In this document: in pieces, positions 1 to 7,899 of the stretch | How the letters are laid out: each line of letters begins with the position of its first letter | How positions within the stretch are numbered: position 1 is the stretch's first letter | NCBI GenBank assembly: GCA_947472705.1 | Contig: CANJDA010000011.1 | Coordinates: 1 to 29,239 of the forward strand | DNA: 29,239 nucleotides | Direction: 5' to 3' | DNA from: Flavobacteriaceae bacterium | GTDB lineage: Bacteria > Bacteroidota > Bacteroidia > Flavobacteriales > Flavobacteriaceae | Position numbers and translations under genes: made by a program | The notes under the pieces: generated by a model | The model's input: the letters and a program-made list of their open reading frames with translations, nothing else | What the model was told of the DNA's origin: nothing | The model's database searches: none

Positions 1-1
1 A

Positions 2-2092
2 ACCCCTCCAGGCGAAATGGGTGCCGATGTAGTGGTAGGAACCACACAACGTTTCGGTATACCGATGGGCTATGGCGGACCACACGCTGCTTTCTTTGCT
101 ACCAAAGAAGAACACAAACGTTCGATGCCAGGAAGAATCATTGGGGTAACTATTGATACTAACGGAAACCGTGCTTTGCGAATGGCGTTAGGAACTCGCG
201 AGCAACACATCAAACGCGAGAAAGCAACTTCCAATATTTGTACTGCTCAAGTTTTATTAGCCGTTATGGCGGGTATGTATGCCGTGTACCACGGACCAAA
301 AGGCTTGCGCTATATTGCCAATAAAGTTCACGCTTCAGCCGTTACATTGGCTGATGCTTTAAATAAAGTAGGTGTTTACCAAACCAATACCGCTTTCTTC
401 GATACCCTTTTAGTAAAGGCGAATGCCCAAAAAGTAAAAGCCATTGCAGAAAGAAACGAAGTGAACTTCTATTATGTGGATGCAGATACGATTTCCATTT
501 CAGTAAACGAAACCACTTCTGTTGCCGATATCAACAAAATCATAGCCATTTTTGCAGAAGCTACAGCAAAAGAGAAATTCACTGTGGCGAATTTGTCAAC
601 ATCAAATAATTTTCCTGCCCCTTTAGAAAGAACCTCTGCGTTCTTGTTGCATGATGTATTCAACAACCATCATTCTGAATCGCAATTGATGCGCTATATC
701 AAAAAATTAGAGCGTAAAGATTTATCGTTAAATCATTCGATGATCTCTTTAGGTTCTTGTACCATGAAACTAAATGCGGCTGCCGAAATGTTACCATTAT
801 CGATGGCTAACTGGAATAGCATTCACCCATTCGCCCCTATCGAACAAGTGGAAGGGTATCAAATTATGCTTAAAAAATTAGAGCACCAATTAAATGTAGT
901 GACCGGCTTTGCTGGTACTACCTTACAACCCAACTCAGGAGCGCAAGGCGAATATGCTGGTTTGATGGCAATTCGTGCGTACCATTTGTCAAGAGGCGAT
1001 AACCACAGAAATGTGTGTTTGATTCCATCCTCTGCTCACGGAACCAACCCGGCTTCAGCAGCTATGGCAGGTATGGAAATCATCGTGACCAAAACCATGG
1101 AGAACGGTAACATTGATGTAGAAGATTTAAGAGCCAGAGCCATAGAACACAAAGACAACCTGTCTTGTTTGATGGTGACTTATCCGTCTACTCATGGGGT
1201 TTTTGAAAGTGCTATTTGTGAAATCACCAAAATCATTCACGACAATGGAGGTTTAGTCTATATGGATGGTGCCAATATGAATGCCCAAGTGGGTTTAACC
1301 AATCCCGCAACTATTGGAGCTGACGTTTGCCACTTAAACTTACACAAAACATTCGCTATCCCTCATGGTGGTGGAGGTCCTGGTGTTGGTCCTATTTGTG
1401 TAAACGAAAAACTAGTGCCTTTTTTACCAACCAATCCAGTTATTCCAACAGGAGGAAATGAAGCCATTACGGCTATTTCATCGGCACCTTATGGTTCAGC
1501 ATTAGTATGTTTAATCTCTTATGGATACATCACTATGTTGGGAGCTGATGGTTTAAAAAGCGCTACACAACATGCGATTTTGAATGCCAATTATATGAAA
1601 GCCCGTTTAGACCAACATTATCCTGTATTATATTCAGGTGAAATGGGAAGAGCGGCTCACGAAATGATATTAGATTGTCGTTCGTTCAAACAAAACGGCA
1701 TTGAAGTTACTGATATAGCAAAACGATTAATGGATTATGGGTTCCATGCGCCAACAGTTTCTTTCCCTGTTGCTGGTACTTTGATGATTGAACCAACAGA
1801 ATCAGAAGATTTAGCCGAGTTAGATCGTTTTTGTGATGCCATGATTGCCATACGTAAAGAAATAGAAACCGCTTCGGCTGACAATCCTATAAATGTCTTG
1901 AAAAATGCACCGCATACTTTAGCAATGCTAACTTCAAACGATTGGAATATGCCATACACCCGTGAGCAAGCAGCCTATCCTTTGGATTATATTCATGATA
2001 ATAAATTCTGGCCAAGCGTGCGCCGTGTAGACGATGCCTATGGTGACAGAAACTTAGTTTGTTCTTGTGCGCCTATTGAGGCGTATATATAA
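2..2092 (+). CDS. gcvP: Glycine dehydrogenase (decarboxylating), P protein of the glycine cleavage system, 5'-truncated
   Basis: This is the PLP-dependent subunit that decarboxylates glycine and passes the aminomethyl group to the lipoyl arm of GcvH. The reading frame is open from base 2, so the gene begins before the window; about 696 residues are present of the roughly 950 usual for the single-chain bacterial enzyme. The second half holds the active site: HLNLHKTF with the PLP lysine at bases 1346-1348, followed by the glycine-rich stretch PHGGGGPGVGP. SLGSCTMKLN (near base 750) and SAHGTNPASA (near base 1035) are also typical of the family. The C-terminus VCSCAPIEAY is intact. A strong hairpin terminator follows, so transcription probably ends here. 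Family identity is very clear; only the N-terminal part is missing, because of the window edge. Confidence 0.97.
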   Translation, partial: TPPGEMGADVVVGTTQRFGIPMGYGGPHAAFFATKEEHKRSMPGRIIGVTIDTNGNRALRMALGTREQHIKREKATSNICTAQVLLAVMAGMYAVYHGPKGLRYIANKVHASAVTLADALNKVGVYQTNTAFFDTLLVKANAQKVKAIAERNEVNFYYVDADTISISVNETTSVADINKIIAIFAEATAKEKFTVANLSTSNNFPAPLERTSAFLLHDVFNNHHSESQLMRYIKKLERKDLSLNHSMISLGSCTMKLNAAAEMLPLSMANWNSIHPFAPIEQVEGYQIMLKKLEHQLNVVTGFAGTTLQPNSGAQGEYAGLMAIRAYHLSRGDNHRNVCLIPSSAHGTNPASAAMAGMEIIVTKTMENGNIDVEDLRARAIEHKDNLSCLMVTYPSTHGVFESAICEITKIIHDNGGLVYMDGANMNAQVGLTNPATIGADVCHLNLHKTFAIPHGGGGPGVGPICVNEKLVPFLPTNPVIPTGGNEAITAISSAPYGSALVCLISYGYITMLGADGLKSATQHAILNANYMKARLDQHYPVLYSGEMGRAAHEMILDCRSFKQNGIEVTDIAKRLMDYGFHAPTVSFPVAGTLMIEPTESEDLAELDRFCDAMIAIRKEIETASADNPINVLKNAPHTLAMLTSNDWNMPYTREQAAYPLDYIHDNKFWPSVRRVDDAYGDRNLVCSCAPIEAYI

Positions 2093-2113
2093 TATAGGAA
2101 TTAGGCAAAAGTA

Positions 2114-2152
2114 AAAAGGTTTCAAGTTTTATAATTTGAAACCTTTTGTTTT
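2114..2152 (+). terminator. Rho-independent terminator after gcvP
   Basis: A 12-bp perfect stem (AAAAGGTTTCAA at 2114-2125 with TTGAAACCTTTT at 2136-2147) encloses a 10-base AT-rich loop and is followed by GTTTT. It lies 21 bases after the gcvP stop. Confidence 0.85.
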
Positions 2153-2192
2153 AAAACTGATTTAAATCAGGAATTAAAAAGTGTCGATGATT

Positions 2193-2200
2193 TATTTTTG
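2193..2200 (+). promoter_or_regulatory. Bacteroidota -7 promoter element for the truncated haemoglobin
   Basis: TATTTTTG matches the TAnnTTTG -7 consensus of Bacteroidota. It sits 17 bases upstream of the ATG at 2217 and downstream of the gcvP terminator. No TTTG -33 box is seen at the expected distance. Confidence 0.5.
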
Positions 2201-2216
2201 CACTAATAAATAGACC

Positions 2217-2597
2217 ATGAAGGATATTCAAAATCAAGAGGATTTGTATTTACTGGTAGACGAGTTTTATAAAAAGTTACTTTCGGATGACTCTATCAGC
2301 TATATTTTTACCGAAGTAGTTAAGATTAAAATAGAAGAGCACTTGCCTATTTTGGTTACTTTTTGGTCACAAGCTATATTAGGAACAGGAGGTTATACCA
2401 AAAACTTAACTCAAATTCACTTGGATGTTAATGCCAAAGAATATCTTTCTCCCGAGTTATTTACAATTTGGCTACATCATTTTTATGCTGCTGTGGATGA
2501 AAACTTCAAAGGTGAAAAAGCTGAGCAAATAAAAACCCAAGCGTTGAGTATTGGTACCATTATGCAAATTAAAATTGCGCAACAAAAAGAAGTTTAA
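2217..2597 (+). CDS. Group III truncated haemoglobin
   Basis: A 126-residue cytosolic haem protein of the 2-over-2 globin fold. The sequence has the FYKKLL stretch of helix B, EEHLPILVTFW (H42, W50) around helix E, a likely proximal haem-ligand histidine in QIHLDV (H68), and the WLHHFYAAV segment of helix G, in the order expected for group III. Group III members are thought to act in oxygen or nitric oxide chemistry; the substrate cannot be read from sequence. Length is normal. The gene appears to stand alone with its own promoter between gcvP and the ketosynthase gene. Confidence 0.85.
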   Translation: MKDIQNQEDLYLLVDEFYKKLLSDDSISYIFTEVVKIKIEEHLPILVTFWSQAILGTGGYTKNLTQIHLDVNAKEYLSPELFTIWLHHFYAAVDENFKGEKAEQIKTQALSIGTIMQIKIAQQKEV

Positions 2598-2718
2598 TTA
2601 TTGCATCATCAATTATTGCTGCTATTTTTTAAATTATTCACAATAGTTTTGAATTAATCAAGGTAATTACAATCTATAATTATTTTTATTAATAATTTCG
2701 CAATGAAATGGTAAAAAA

Positions 2719-3777
2719 ATGAATATAAAAATAACCGGTTCTGGAAGTTATATTCCTACTGAAATAGTATCTAATAAAGATTTTGCTCAACACGTTTTTC
2801 TCAATGATGATGGAAGTCCTTTTGCCCATCCGAATGACGTAGTTGCTAAAAAATTCCTAGAAATTACTGGTATTCAAGAACGCAGGTATGTTAAAGATGA
2901 TTTACTTTCGTCAGATATTGCAACTATTGCTGCAAAAAAAGCCATAGAAGATGCTAATATTGATCCCGAAACCTTAGACTATATCATCTTTGCCCACAAC
3001 TTTGGAAATGTTCGAAAGGGAGCTATTCAAACCGATTTAGTACCCAGCTTAGCTACTAGAGTTAAATATGATTTAAGAATTAAGAATCCTAAATGTGTGG
3101 CTTACGACATGCTTTTTGGTTGCCCTGGTTGGATAGAAGGTGTTATTCAAGCACAAGCTTTTATCAGAGCGGGTATGGCTAAAAAATGTTTAGTAATTGG
3201 TGCCGAAACACTCTCGCGTGTAGTAGATATGCACGACAGAGACAGTATGATTTATTCAGACGGTGCTGGTGCTACCGTAATTGAAGCTACAAATGAAGAA
3301 GGAGGCATCTTGGCCCATCAAACCGCTACATTTGCTTATGATGAGGCTTACTATTTATTTTTCGGTAATTCATTTAATAAAACTCATGACCCTGATGTGC
3401 GTTATATAAAGATGCAAGGCAGAAAAATTTATGAGTTTGCTTTAAATCAAGTTCCAAAAGCAATGAAAGAGTGTTTAGATGATAGCGGTATTGCTATAGA
3501 TGAAGTGAAGAAAATATTAATTCATCAAGCTAATGAAAAAATGGATGAAGCTATTATTCAACGATTCTACAAACTATATGAAAAAACTCCACCAGAAGGC
3601 ATCATGCCGATGAGTATTCATAAACTCGGCAATTCGAGCGTAGCAACTGTACCCACTTTATACGATTCTTTAGTTAAAGGTAAAATTGAGAATCAAAGTT
3701 TAAGTTCTGGCGATGTTATTATATTTGCTTCTGTTGGTGCAGGCATGAACGTAAATGCCATTGTTTACAGAATGTAA
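2719..3777 (+). CDS. 3-oxoacyl-ACP synthase III-like (FabH-like) condensing enzyme
   Basis: A 352-residue thiolase-fold condensing enzyme. The catalytic triad of the KAS III family is visible: Cys135 in FGCPGW, His269 in IHQANEKM and Asn305 in LGNSSVATVPT. The C-terminal SVGAGMN glycine motif is also intact, so the enzyme is probably active. The expected reaction is condensation of a starter acyl-CoA or acyl thioester with a malonyl-type extender. It lacks an adjacent acyl carrier protein or fab cluster, and it is slightly longer than housekeeping FabH because of an inserted loop near residues 28-45. It is therefore more likely an accessory ketosynthase than the main FabH. A methyltransferase-like gene follows after 40 bases on the same strand, suggesting a two-gene unit. 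An imperfect -7 element (TAATTTCG, 2693-2700) lies upstream. Confidence 0.85.
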   Translation: MNIKITGSGSYIPTEIVSNKDFAQHVFLNDDGSPFAHPNDVVAKKFLEITGIQERRYVKDDLLSSDIATIAAKKAIEDANIDPETLDYIIFAHNFGNVRKGAIQTDLVPSLATRVKYDLRIKNPKCVAYDMLFGCPGWIEGVIQAQAFIRAGMAKKCLVIGAETLSRVVDMHDRDSMIYSDGAGATVIEATNEEGGILAHQTATFAYDEAYYLFFGNSFNKTHDPDVRYIKMQGRKIYEFALNQVPKAMKECLDDSGIAIDEVKKILIHQANEKMDEAIIQRFYKLYEKTPPEGIMPMSIHKLGNSSVATVPTLYDSLVKGKIENQSLSSGDVIIFASVGAGMNVNAIVYRM

Positions 3778-3817
3778 AAGTTGTACCTTCGCAACCAAAA
3801 CATTGACTATTTAATTC

Positions 3818-4342
3818 ATGTACGAGAAGACCTATCCGAGTAAACGCTTCAATATTACTTTAGCATTTTTACAAAAACACATCACAAAATCTGAAACCAT
3901 TTTAGATCTCGGCGTGCCGAATCCCTTTTCTAAAATAATGCAAGACAATGGTTTTACTGTTAAAAACACTAAAGGAGAAGACTTAGATAATGATGTATCC
4001 GAATTACTATCTGAAAACTACACTGTTGTTACTGCCTTCGAAATTTTTGAACATTTACTGAACCCTTATACCGTATTACAAAACATAAAGGCAGACAAGA
4101 TTTTAATATCTATTCCACTCCGTTTATGGTTTTCTTCTGCTTATCGAAGTAAAACAGATATGTGGGATCGCCATTATCATGAATTTGAAGATTGGCAACT
4201 AGACTGGCTTATGGAAAAAACAGGTTGGAAGATTATGGATAGTGTAAAGTTCACCCATCCAGTTAAAAAGTTTGGATTCCGACCACTACTTCGTTATTTC
4301 ACTCCTAGGTATTATATCATTTATGCCGAAAAGGTAAAATAG
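3818..4342 (+). CDS. Class I SAM-dependent methyltransferase-like protein
   Basis: A 174-residue soluble protein with the outline of a small class I methyltransferase: a motif I-like strand ILDLG at residues 28-32, and the later VVTAFEIFEHLLNP segment that resembles the post-motif II region with the common EhveHL pattern. Motif I is odd: the usual GxGxG loop is replaced by GVPNPF, so SAM binding may be altered or the protein may be a divergent subfamily. The C-terminal half is rich in aromatic residues (WDRHYHEFEDWQLDWL). It lies 40 bases after the ketosynthase gene and is probably co-transcribed. Substrate is unknown. Confidence 0.65.
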   Translation: MYEKTYPSKRFNITLAFLQKHITKSETILDLGVPNPFSKIMQDNGFTVKNTKGEDLDNDVSELLSENYTVVTAFEIFEHLLNPYTVLQNIKADKILISIPLRLWFSSAYRSKTDMWDRHYHEFEDWQLDWLMEKTGWKIMDSVKFTHPVKKFGFRPLLRYFTPRYYIIYAEKVK

Positions 4343-4365
4343 AATTCAATTATTAAAAATCATTC

Positions 4366-4393
4366 AAAATCATCATTTCAGATGATTTTTTTT
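4366..4393 (+). terminator. Rho-independent terminator after the ketosynthase/methyltransferase pair
   Basis: A 9-bp stem, AAAATCATC (4366-4374) with GATGATTTT (4381-4389), with a six-base loop, runs directly into an eight-T tract. It lies 23 bases after the stop codon. Confidence 0.8.
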
Positions 4394-4704
4394 ATGCTCG
4401 AATCATTTTAAAAATCTAATTACGTGTATTTCAAATAAATAATGCATTTAATTTTTGGCATATTATAAAAAAACGGTAAAATATCAATATTTATAGAGAT
4501 AATCTATATTATTTAAAGATTGTATTTTAAGCATGTATTTTTTGATAATTCAGTAGATTATAAAAACATTAAGTTGTAAGTTTATTTATATCTTTTTCCT
4601 ACTTTTTTATGTTTTTTGTGCGTTTCATAGATTTTTTTTGTTATTTAATCGACAATGCGAGTATGTTTGAATCGAAATAAAACATAACCCTAAAATCTAT
4701 TATT
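4394..4704 (+). other. AT-rich intergenic region with the promoter of the WG-repeat gene
   Basis: About 310 bases without a gene. The stretch is very AT-rich and contains no convincing ORF or RNA structure that I can see. Its only readable signal is the promoter at 4637-4669. The length and composition leave room for an unrecognised regulatory or small RNA element, but nothing supports one directly. Confidence 0.4.
4637..4669 (+). promoter_or_regulatory. Bacteroidota-type promoter of the WG-repeat gene
   Basis: TTTG at 4637-4640, a 21-base spacer, then TATGTTTG at 4662-4669, matching the TTTG / TAnnTTTG promoter pattern. It is 35 bases upstream of the ATG at 4705. Confidence 0.65.
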
Positions 4705-5343
4705 ATGAAAAAATTATTTACACTTTCGATGTCTTTAGCATTGACTTGCTCATTTGCTCAAAAAATGTTTATTGTTAAATCTGATGAAAAATTCGGTATT
4801 ATTAATGAGTCGGGAATTGAGATCGTTCCGCCTAAATATAATTCGATTGAAGAATTTGACAAAATGCATCCTAATTGGGCAAAAGTTGAATTAAACAATT
4901 TATTCGGATTTGTTGACAAAAACGGAAAAATTGTAGTTGAACCAAAATACCAAACGGTGGAAAGCTATGATGCTTATAATACCGGATGGGCGCTAATTGT
5001 AAAAGATGGCAAATACGGTTTTATGAACGAAGCTGGTAAAGAAATTGTTCCTCCAGTGTATGATAAAATCGGTACGTTTGGTGAATATTCAAAAGAATGG
5101 GCACTCGTAGAAAGTCAAGGTCTTAAAGGCTTCATTGACAAAGAAGGAAACATTGTAGTTCCAGTAAAATATGTAGACGTCTCTAAATTTGATGGCGTTA
5201 GAAAAAACTGGGCTTTAGTAAAAGATCGTAAAGAAAAACTAGGCTTTATCGACAAAACTGGTAAAGAAGTAATCCCAGTAATTTACGACAATATCGAAGC
5301 TTTCACTAAAAAGAAAACTACAGAATTAGCTAACGCGGAATAG
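4705..5343 (+). CDS. Secreted WG-repeat protein
   Basis: A 212-residue protein starting with a Sec signal peptide (MKKLFTLSMSLALTCSFAQ, residues 1-19). The rest is five tandem repeats of about 37-40 residues, each with the pattern fGfid..Gkeivp..Y..ie.f....wAlv (for example KYGFMNEAGKEIVPPVYD), the WG/KWG repeat family. Such repeats are found in surface or periplasmic proteins of Bacteroidota; their function is not known and no enzymatic residues are apparent. The gene stands alone, with its own promoter upstream and a terminator downstream. The short signal peptide and lack of a lipobox suggest a soluble periplasmic or exported protein. Confidence 0.85.
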   Translation: MKKLFTLSMSLALTCSFAQKMFIVKSDEKFGIINESGIEIVPPKYNSIEEFDKMHPNWAKVELNNLFGFVDKNGKIVVEPKYQTVESYDAYNTGWALIVKDGKYGFMNEAGKEIVPPVYDKIGTFGEYSKEWALVESQGLKGFIDKEGNIVVPVKYVDVSKFDGVRKNWALVKDRKEKLGFIDKTGKEVIPVIYDNIEAFTKKKTTELANAE

Positions 5344-5370
5344 ACTGTTTTTTTATACTTCATGTTTGGA

Positions 5371-5399
5371 AAGGATTTCTCTCGGGAAATCCTTTTTTT
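5371..5399 (+). terminator. Rho-independent terminator after the WG-repeat gene
   Basis: An 8-bp stem, AAGGATTT (5371-5378) with AAATCCTT (5387-5394), has a CTCTCGGG loop and ends in a T tract. Its position argues against starting the next gene at the ATG at 5362, which would put the terminator inside the coding sequence. Confidence 0.75.
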
Positions 5400-5442
5400 A
5401 TGGGTTCAAATTTATATTTTTACCCTTATAAGTAAAGTACTG

Positions 5443-6291
5443 ATGCGCTATTATATTGTAATTCCATCTCACAACGAAGAAAAATTTATTGGACTCACCT
5501 TACAATCCTTAGTGGAGCAAACCGTTTTGCCCACTAAAATTGTGGTTGTTAATGACAACTCTACTGATGATACTGAAGCTATTGTTATGGCTTTAACCAA
5601 AAAACATCCTTTTATTAACTTGGTAAATACAACTTCGGACACCATTCATCTTCCAGGCAGCAAAGTAATTCAAGCCTTTCAAAAAGGGTTAAAAACCTTA
5701 GACAGAGACTATGATTTTATCGTAAAAGCGGATGCCGATTTGATTTTTCCGCCCAATTATTTTGAAACTATTAGTAACCATTTTAAGTCGGATAGCACAA
5801 TCGGTATGGTGGGTGGTTTTGCCTATATAGAGAAAAATGGGGAATGGATTTTAGAAAACCTAACCGATAAAGACCACATTCGCGGGGCTTTCAAAGCCTA
5901 CCGAAAAGAAACATTTATACAAATTGAAGGCTTAAAACCAGCTATGGGTTGGGACACCGTTGATGAATTGCTTTGTAAATTTTACAACTGGAAAGTGATA
6001 ACCGATGAAAGTTTACACGTCAAACACTTAAAACCAACTGGTGCCAATTACAACAAAGCCAGTCGCTACAAACAAGGGGAAGCTTTTTACTGTTTAGGTT
6101 ACGGATTCCTTATTACTACCATAGCCTCCTTTAAATTGGCGATGAGAAAAGGAAAACCACTTCTTTTTATTGATTATATTAAAGGATTTTGGAAAGCAAA
6201 ATCAGCCAAAAAACCACTTCTTGTAACCGCCGAGCAAGCCAATTTCATTCGGAAATACCGATGGAAAAAAATGAGAGAAAAGCTGCTATAA
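5443..6291 (+). CDS. Family 2-type glycosyltransferase
   Basis: A 282-residue GT-A fold glycosyltransferase. The N-terminal YYIVIPSHNEEKFIGLTLQS is the classic family 2 nucleotide-sugar-binding start. NDNSTDDTE and then VKADADLIFP (the metal-binding DxD-type motif) follow, and WDTVDELL is a candidate acceptor-site region. A later FLITTIASFKLA segment may be membrane-associated. I chose the ATG at 5443 because the protein then begins at the conserved strand; the longer frame from 5362 adds 27 unconserved residues and overlaps the upstream terminator. The donor and acceptor sugars cannot be inferred. Mannose-1-phosphate guanylyltransferase is encoded 1.6 kb downstream on the other strand, but no link is shown. 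Confidence 0.85.
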   Translation: MRYYIVIPSHNEEKFIGLTLQSLVEQTVLPTKIVVVNDNSTDDTEAIVMALTKKHPFINLVNTTSDTIHLPGSKVIQAFQKGLKTLDRDYDFIVKADADLIFPPNYFETISNHFKSDSTIGMVGGFAYIEKNGEWILENLTDKDHIRGAFKAYRKETFIQIEGLKPAMGWDTVDELLCKFYNWKVITDESLHVKHLKPTGANYNKASRYKQGEAFYCLGYGFLITTIASFKLAMRKGKPLLFIDYIKGFWKAKSAKKPLLVTAEQANFIRKYRWKKMREKLL

Positions 6292-6304
6292 AGCTAAAAA
6301 ACTG

Positions 6305-6330
6305 ATAACTCATAACTCATAACTCATAAC
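6305..6330. repeat. Heptamer tandem array (CATAACT), gene-less copy
   Basis: 3.7 perfect units of the 7-base repeat CATAACT, located 14 bases after the glycosyltransferase stop and just upstream of the mlaE promoter element. The same heptamer borders the four-helix-bundle gene at 9620-10006 and recurs at 12400-12418. Confidence 0.85.
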
Positions 6331-6337
6331 TTCTCGT

Positions 6338-6345
6338 TATTTTTG
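6338..6345 (+). promoter_or_regulatory. Candidate -7 element for the mlaE/mlaF-type pair
   Basis: TATTTTTG matches TAnnTTTG and lies 17 bases before the ATG at 6362. The expected -33 region falls inside the heptamer array at 6305-6330, and no TTTG is present there. Confidence 0.45.
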
Positions 6346-6361
6346 ACAATATTTAAAAAGC

Positions 6362-7108
6362 ATGATGTTAGCCCGCTATTTATCCCAAATAGGAAAATAT
6401 TTTTTGATGCTGAAAGAAGTCTTCAATAAGCCCACCAAGTGGAGTGTAATGAGGCAACTTATTTTTAAGGAAATTGACGATTTGATTATCGATTCATTGG
6501 GAATTGTTTGCTTTATCTCCTTCTTTGTTGGAGGTGTTGTCTCTATCCAAACCGCGCTTAATTTAACCAATCCATTAATTCCAAAATATCTTATCGGTTT
6601 TGCTACAAGACAATCGGTTATATTGGAGTTTGCACCCACATTTATTTCCATTATAATGGCGGGAAAAATGGGGTCTTTTATCACCTCAAGCATCGGTACC
6701 ATGCGCGTTACAGAGCAAATAGATGCTTTGGAGGTAATGGGAGTAAATTCATTAAATTATCTTGTTTTTCCAAAAATAATAGCGCTTTTACTCTACCCTT
6801 TTGTTATTGGTATTAGCATGTTTTTAGGGATTTTTGGAGGTTGGGTTGCTTCCGTTTATGGAGGATTCGCTTCTAGTAATGACTTTATTATAGGATTACA
6901 ACAAGAGTTTATTCCATTTCATGTCACCTATGCCTTTATTAAAACTTTTGTATTTGCTTTAATTTTGGCAACCATTCCTTCTTTTCATGGGTATTATATG
7001 AAAGGTGGTGCTCTCGAAGTTGGAAAAGCAAGTACTGTTTCGTTTGTTTGGACAGCGGTAACTATTATTTTGAGCAATTATATTTTAACTCAATTACTTT
7101 TGACCTAA
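6362..7108 (+). CDS. MlaE-family ABC transporter permease
   Basis: A 248-residue inner-membrane protein with about five hydrophobic segments. The family signature TEQIDALEVMGVNSL (residues 117-131) and the preceding FAPTFISIIMAGKMGS are characteristic of MlaE permeases, which move phospholipid or other hydrophobic substrates between membranes with an MCE-domain partner. The stop codon overlaps the next gene's start as TAATG, so the permease and ATPase are probably translationally coupled. No MCE (MlaD-like) gene is in the window. An alternative ATG lies 3 bases downstream. Confidence 0.9.
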   Translation: MMLARYLSQIGKYFLMLKEVFNKPTKWSVMRQLIFKEIDDLIIDSLGIVCFISFFVGGVVSIQTALNLTNPLIPKYLIGFATRQSVILEFAPTFISIIMAGKMGSFITSSIGTMRVTEQIDALEVMGVNSLNYLVFPKIIALLLYPFVIGISMFLGIFGGWVASVYGGFASSNDFIIGLQQEFIPFHVTYAFIKTFVFALILATIPSFHGYYMKGGALEVGKASTVSFVWTAVTIILSNYILTQLLLT

Positions 7109-7872
7109 TGATAGAAATAAAAAACATTGAAAAATCATTTGGAGATTCAAAAGTATTAAAAGGAATTTCCACCGTTTTTGAAACGGGTAAAACCAATCTA
7201 ATTATTGGCCAAAGTGGTTCTGGTAAAACAGTTTTGCTAAAAAGTTTACTCGGAATTCACACACCTGAAAAAGGCACTATCTCTTTTGATGGTAGAATTT
7301 ATTCCAACTTAACTGCCGATGAAAAGAGAAAATTGCGTACCGAAATTGGCATGGTATTTCAAGGAAGTGCCTTGTTTGACAGTATGTCGGTTGAAGAAAA
7401 TGTGGGTTTTCCACTTAAAATGTTTACTACCAAAACGGCTGAAGAAATTAAAAAACGAGTTGACTTTGTAATTGACAGAGTAGATTTAAAAGAGGCCCAT
7501 CATAAAAAACCTTCTGAGCTTTCGGGTGGAATGCAAAAAAGGGTTGCCATTGCTCGAGCCATAGTAAATAACCCAAAGTATCTTTTTTGTGACGAACCCA
7601 ACTCGGGTCTTGACCCAAAAACAGCCATTATCATTGATAATTTAATTCATGAAATTACCGTTGAATATAATATTACGACCGTTATCAATACTCATGATAT
7701 GAATTCGGTAATGGAAATTGGTGAAAAAATTATTTTCTTAAAACAAGGAATACTAGCATGGGAAGGCTCTAAAAAAGACATCTTCAAAACGGATAATGAA
7801 GCGATAACTGATTTTGTTTACTCATCCAATCTTTTCAAAAAAATTAGAAAAGCACAGAATAAAGAAGAATAA
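7108..7872 (+). CDS. MlaF-family ABC transporter ATPase
   Basis: A 254-residue ATP-binding subunit partnering the upstream permease. All motifs are intact: Walker A GQSGSGKT (34-41), Q-loop Gln85 in MVFQGSALF, signature LSGGMQKR (138-145), Walker B YLFCDEP with catalytic Glu163, D-loop SGLDP and H-loop His196 in INTHD. The start at 7108 overlaps the permease stop and gives the usual beginning MIEIKNIEKSFG; the longer frame from 7048 runs within the permease gene and is rejected. A shared bidirectional terminator follows, between this gene and the convergent manC gene. Confidence 0.9.
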   Translation: MIEIKNIEKSFGDSKVLKGISTVFETGKTNLIIGQSGSGKTVLLKSLLGIHTPEKGTISFDGRIYSNLTADEKRKLRTEIGMVFQGSALFDSMSVEENVGFPLKMFTTKTAEEIKKRVDFVIDRVDLKEAHHKKPSELSGGMQKRVAIARAIVNNPKYLFCDEPNSGLDPKTAIIIDNLIHEITVEYNITTVINTHDMNSVMEIGEKIIFLKQGILAWEGSKKDIFKTDNEAITDFVYSSNLFKKIRKAQNKEE

Positions 7873-7895
7873 AAAAGGAGCAAATTGCTCCTTTT
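7873..7895. terminator. Bidirectional terminator between the mlaF-type gene and manC
   Basis: A near-perfect palindrome, AAAAGGAGCAA (7873-7883) with TTGCTCCTTTT (7885-7895), sits between convergent genes that end at 7872 (+) and 7900 (-). It has A-rich and T-rich flanks suitable for both directions. Confidence 0.8.
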
Positions 7896-7899
7896 CATT

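Noticed and set aside
4394..4636. Possible small RNA in the long AT-rich gap
   Set aside because: I found no promoter-hairpin-terminator arrangement other than the promoter of the next gene.
5362..5442. Longer glycosyltransferase start at 5362
   Set aside because: It would include the hairpin terminator of the preceding gene and add unconserved residues before the family motif.
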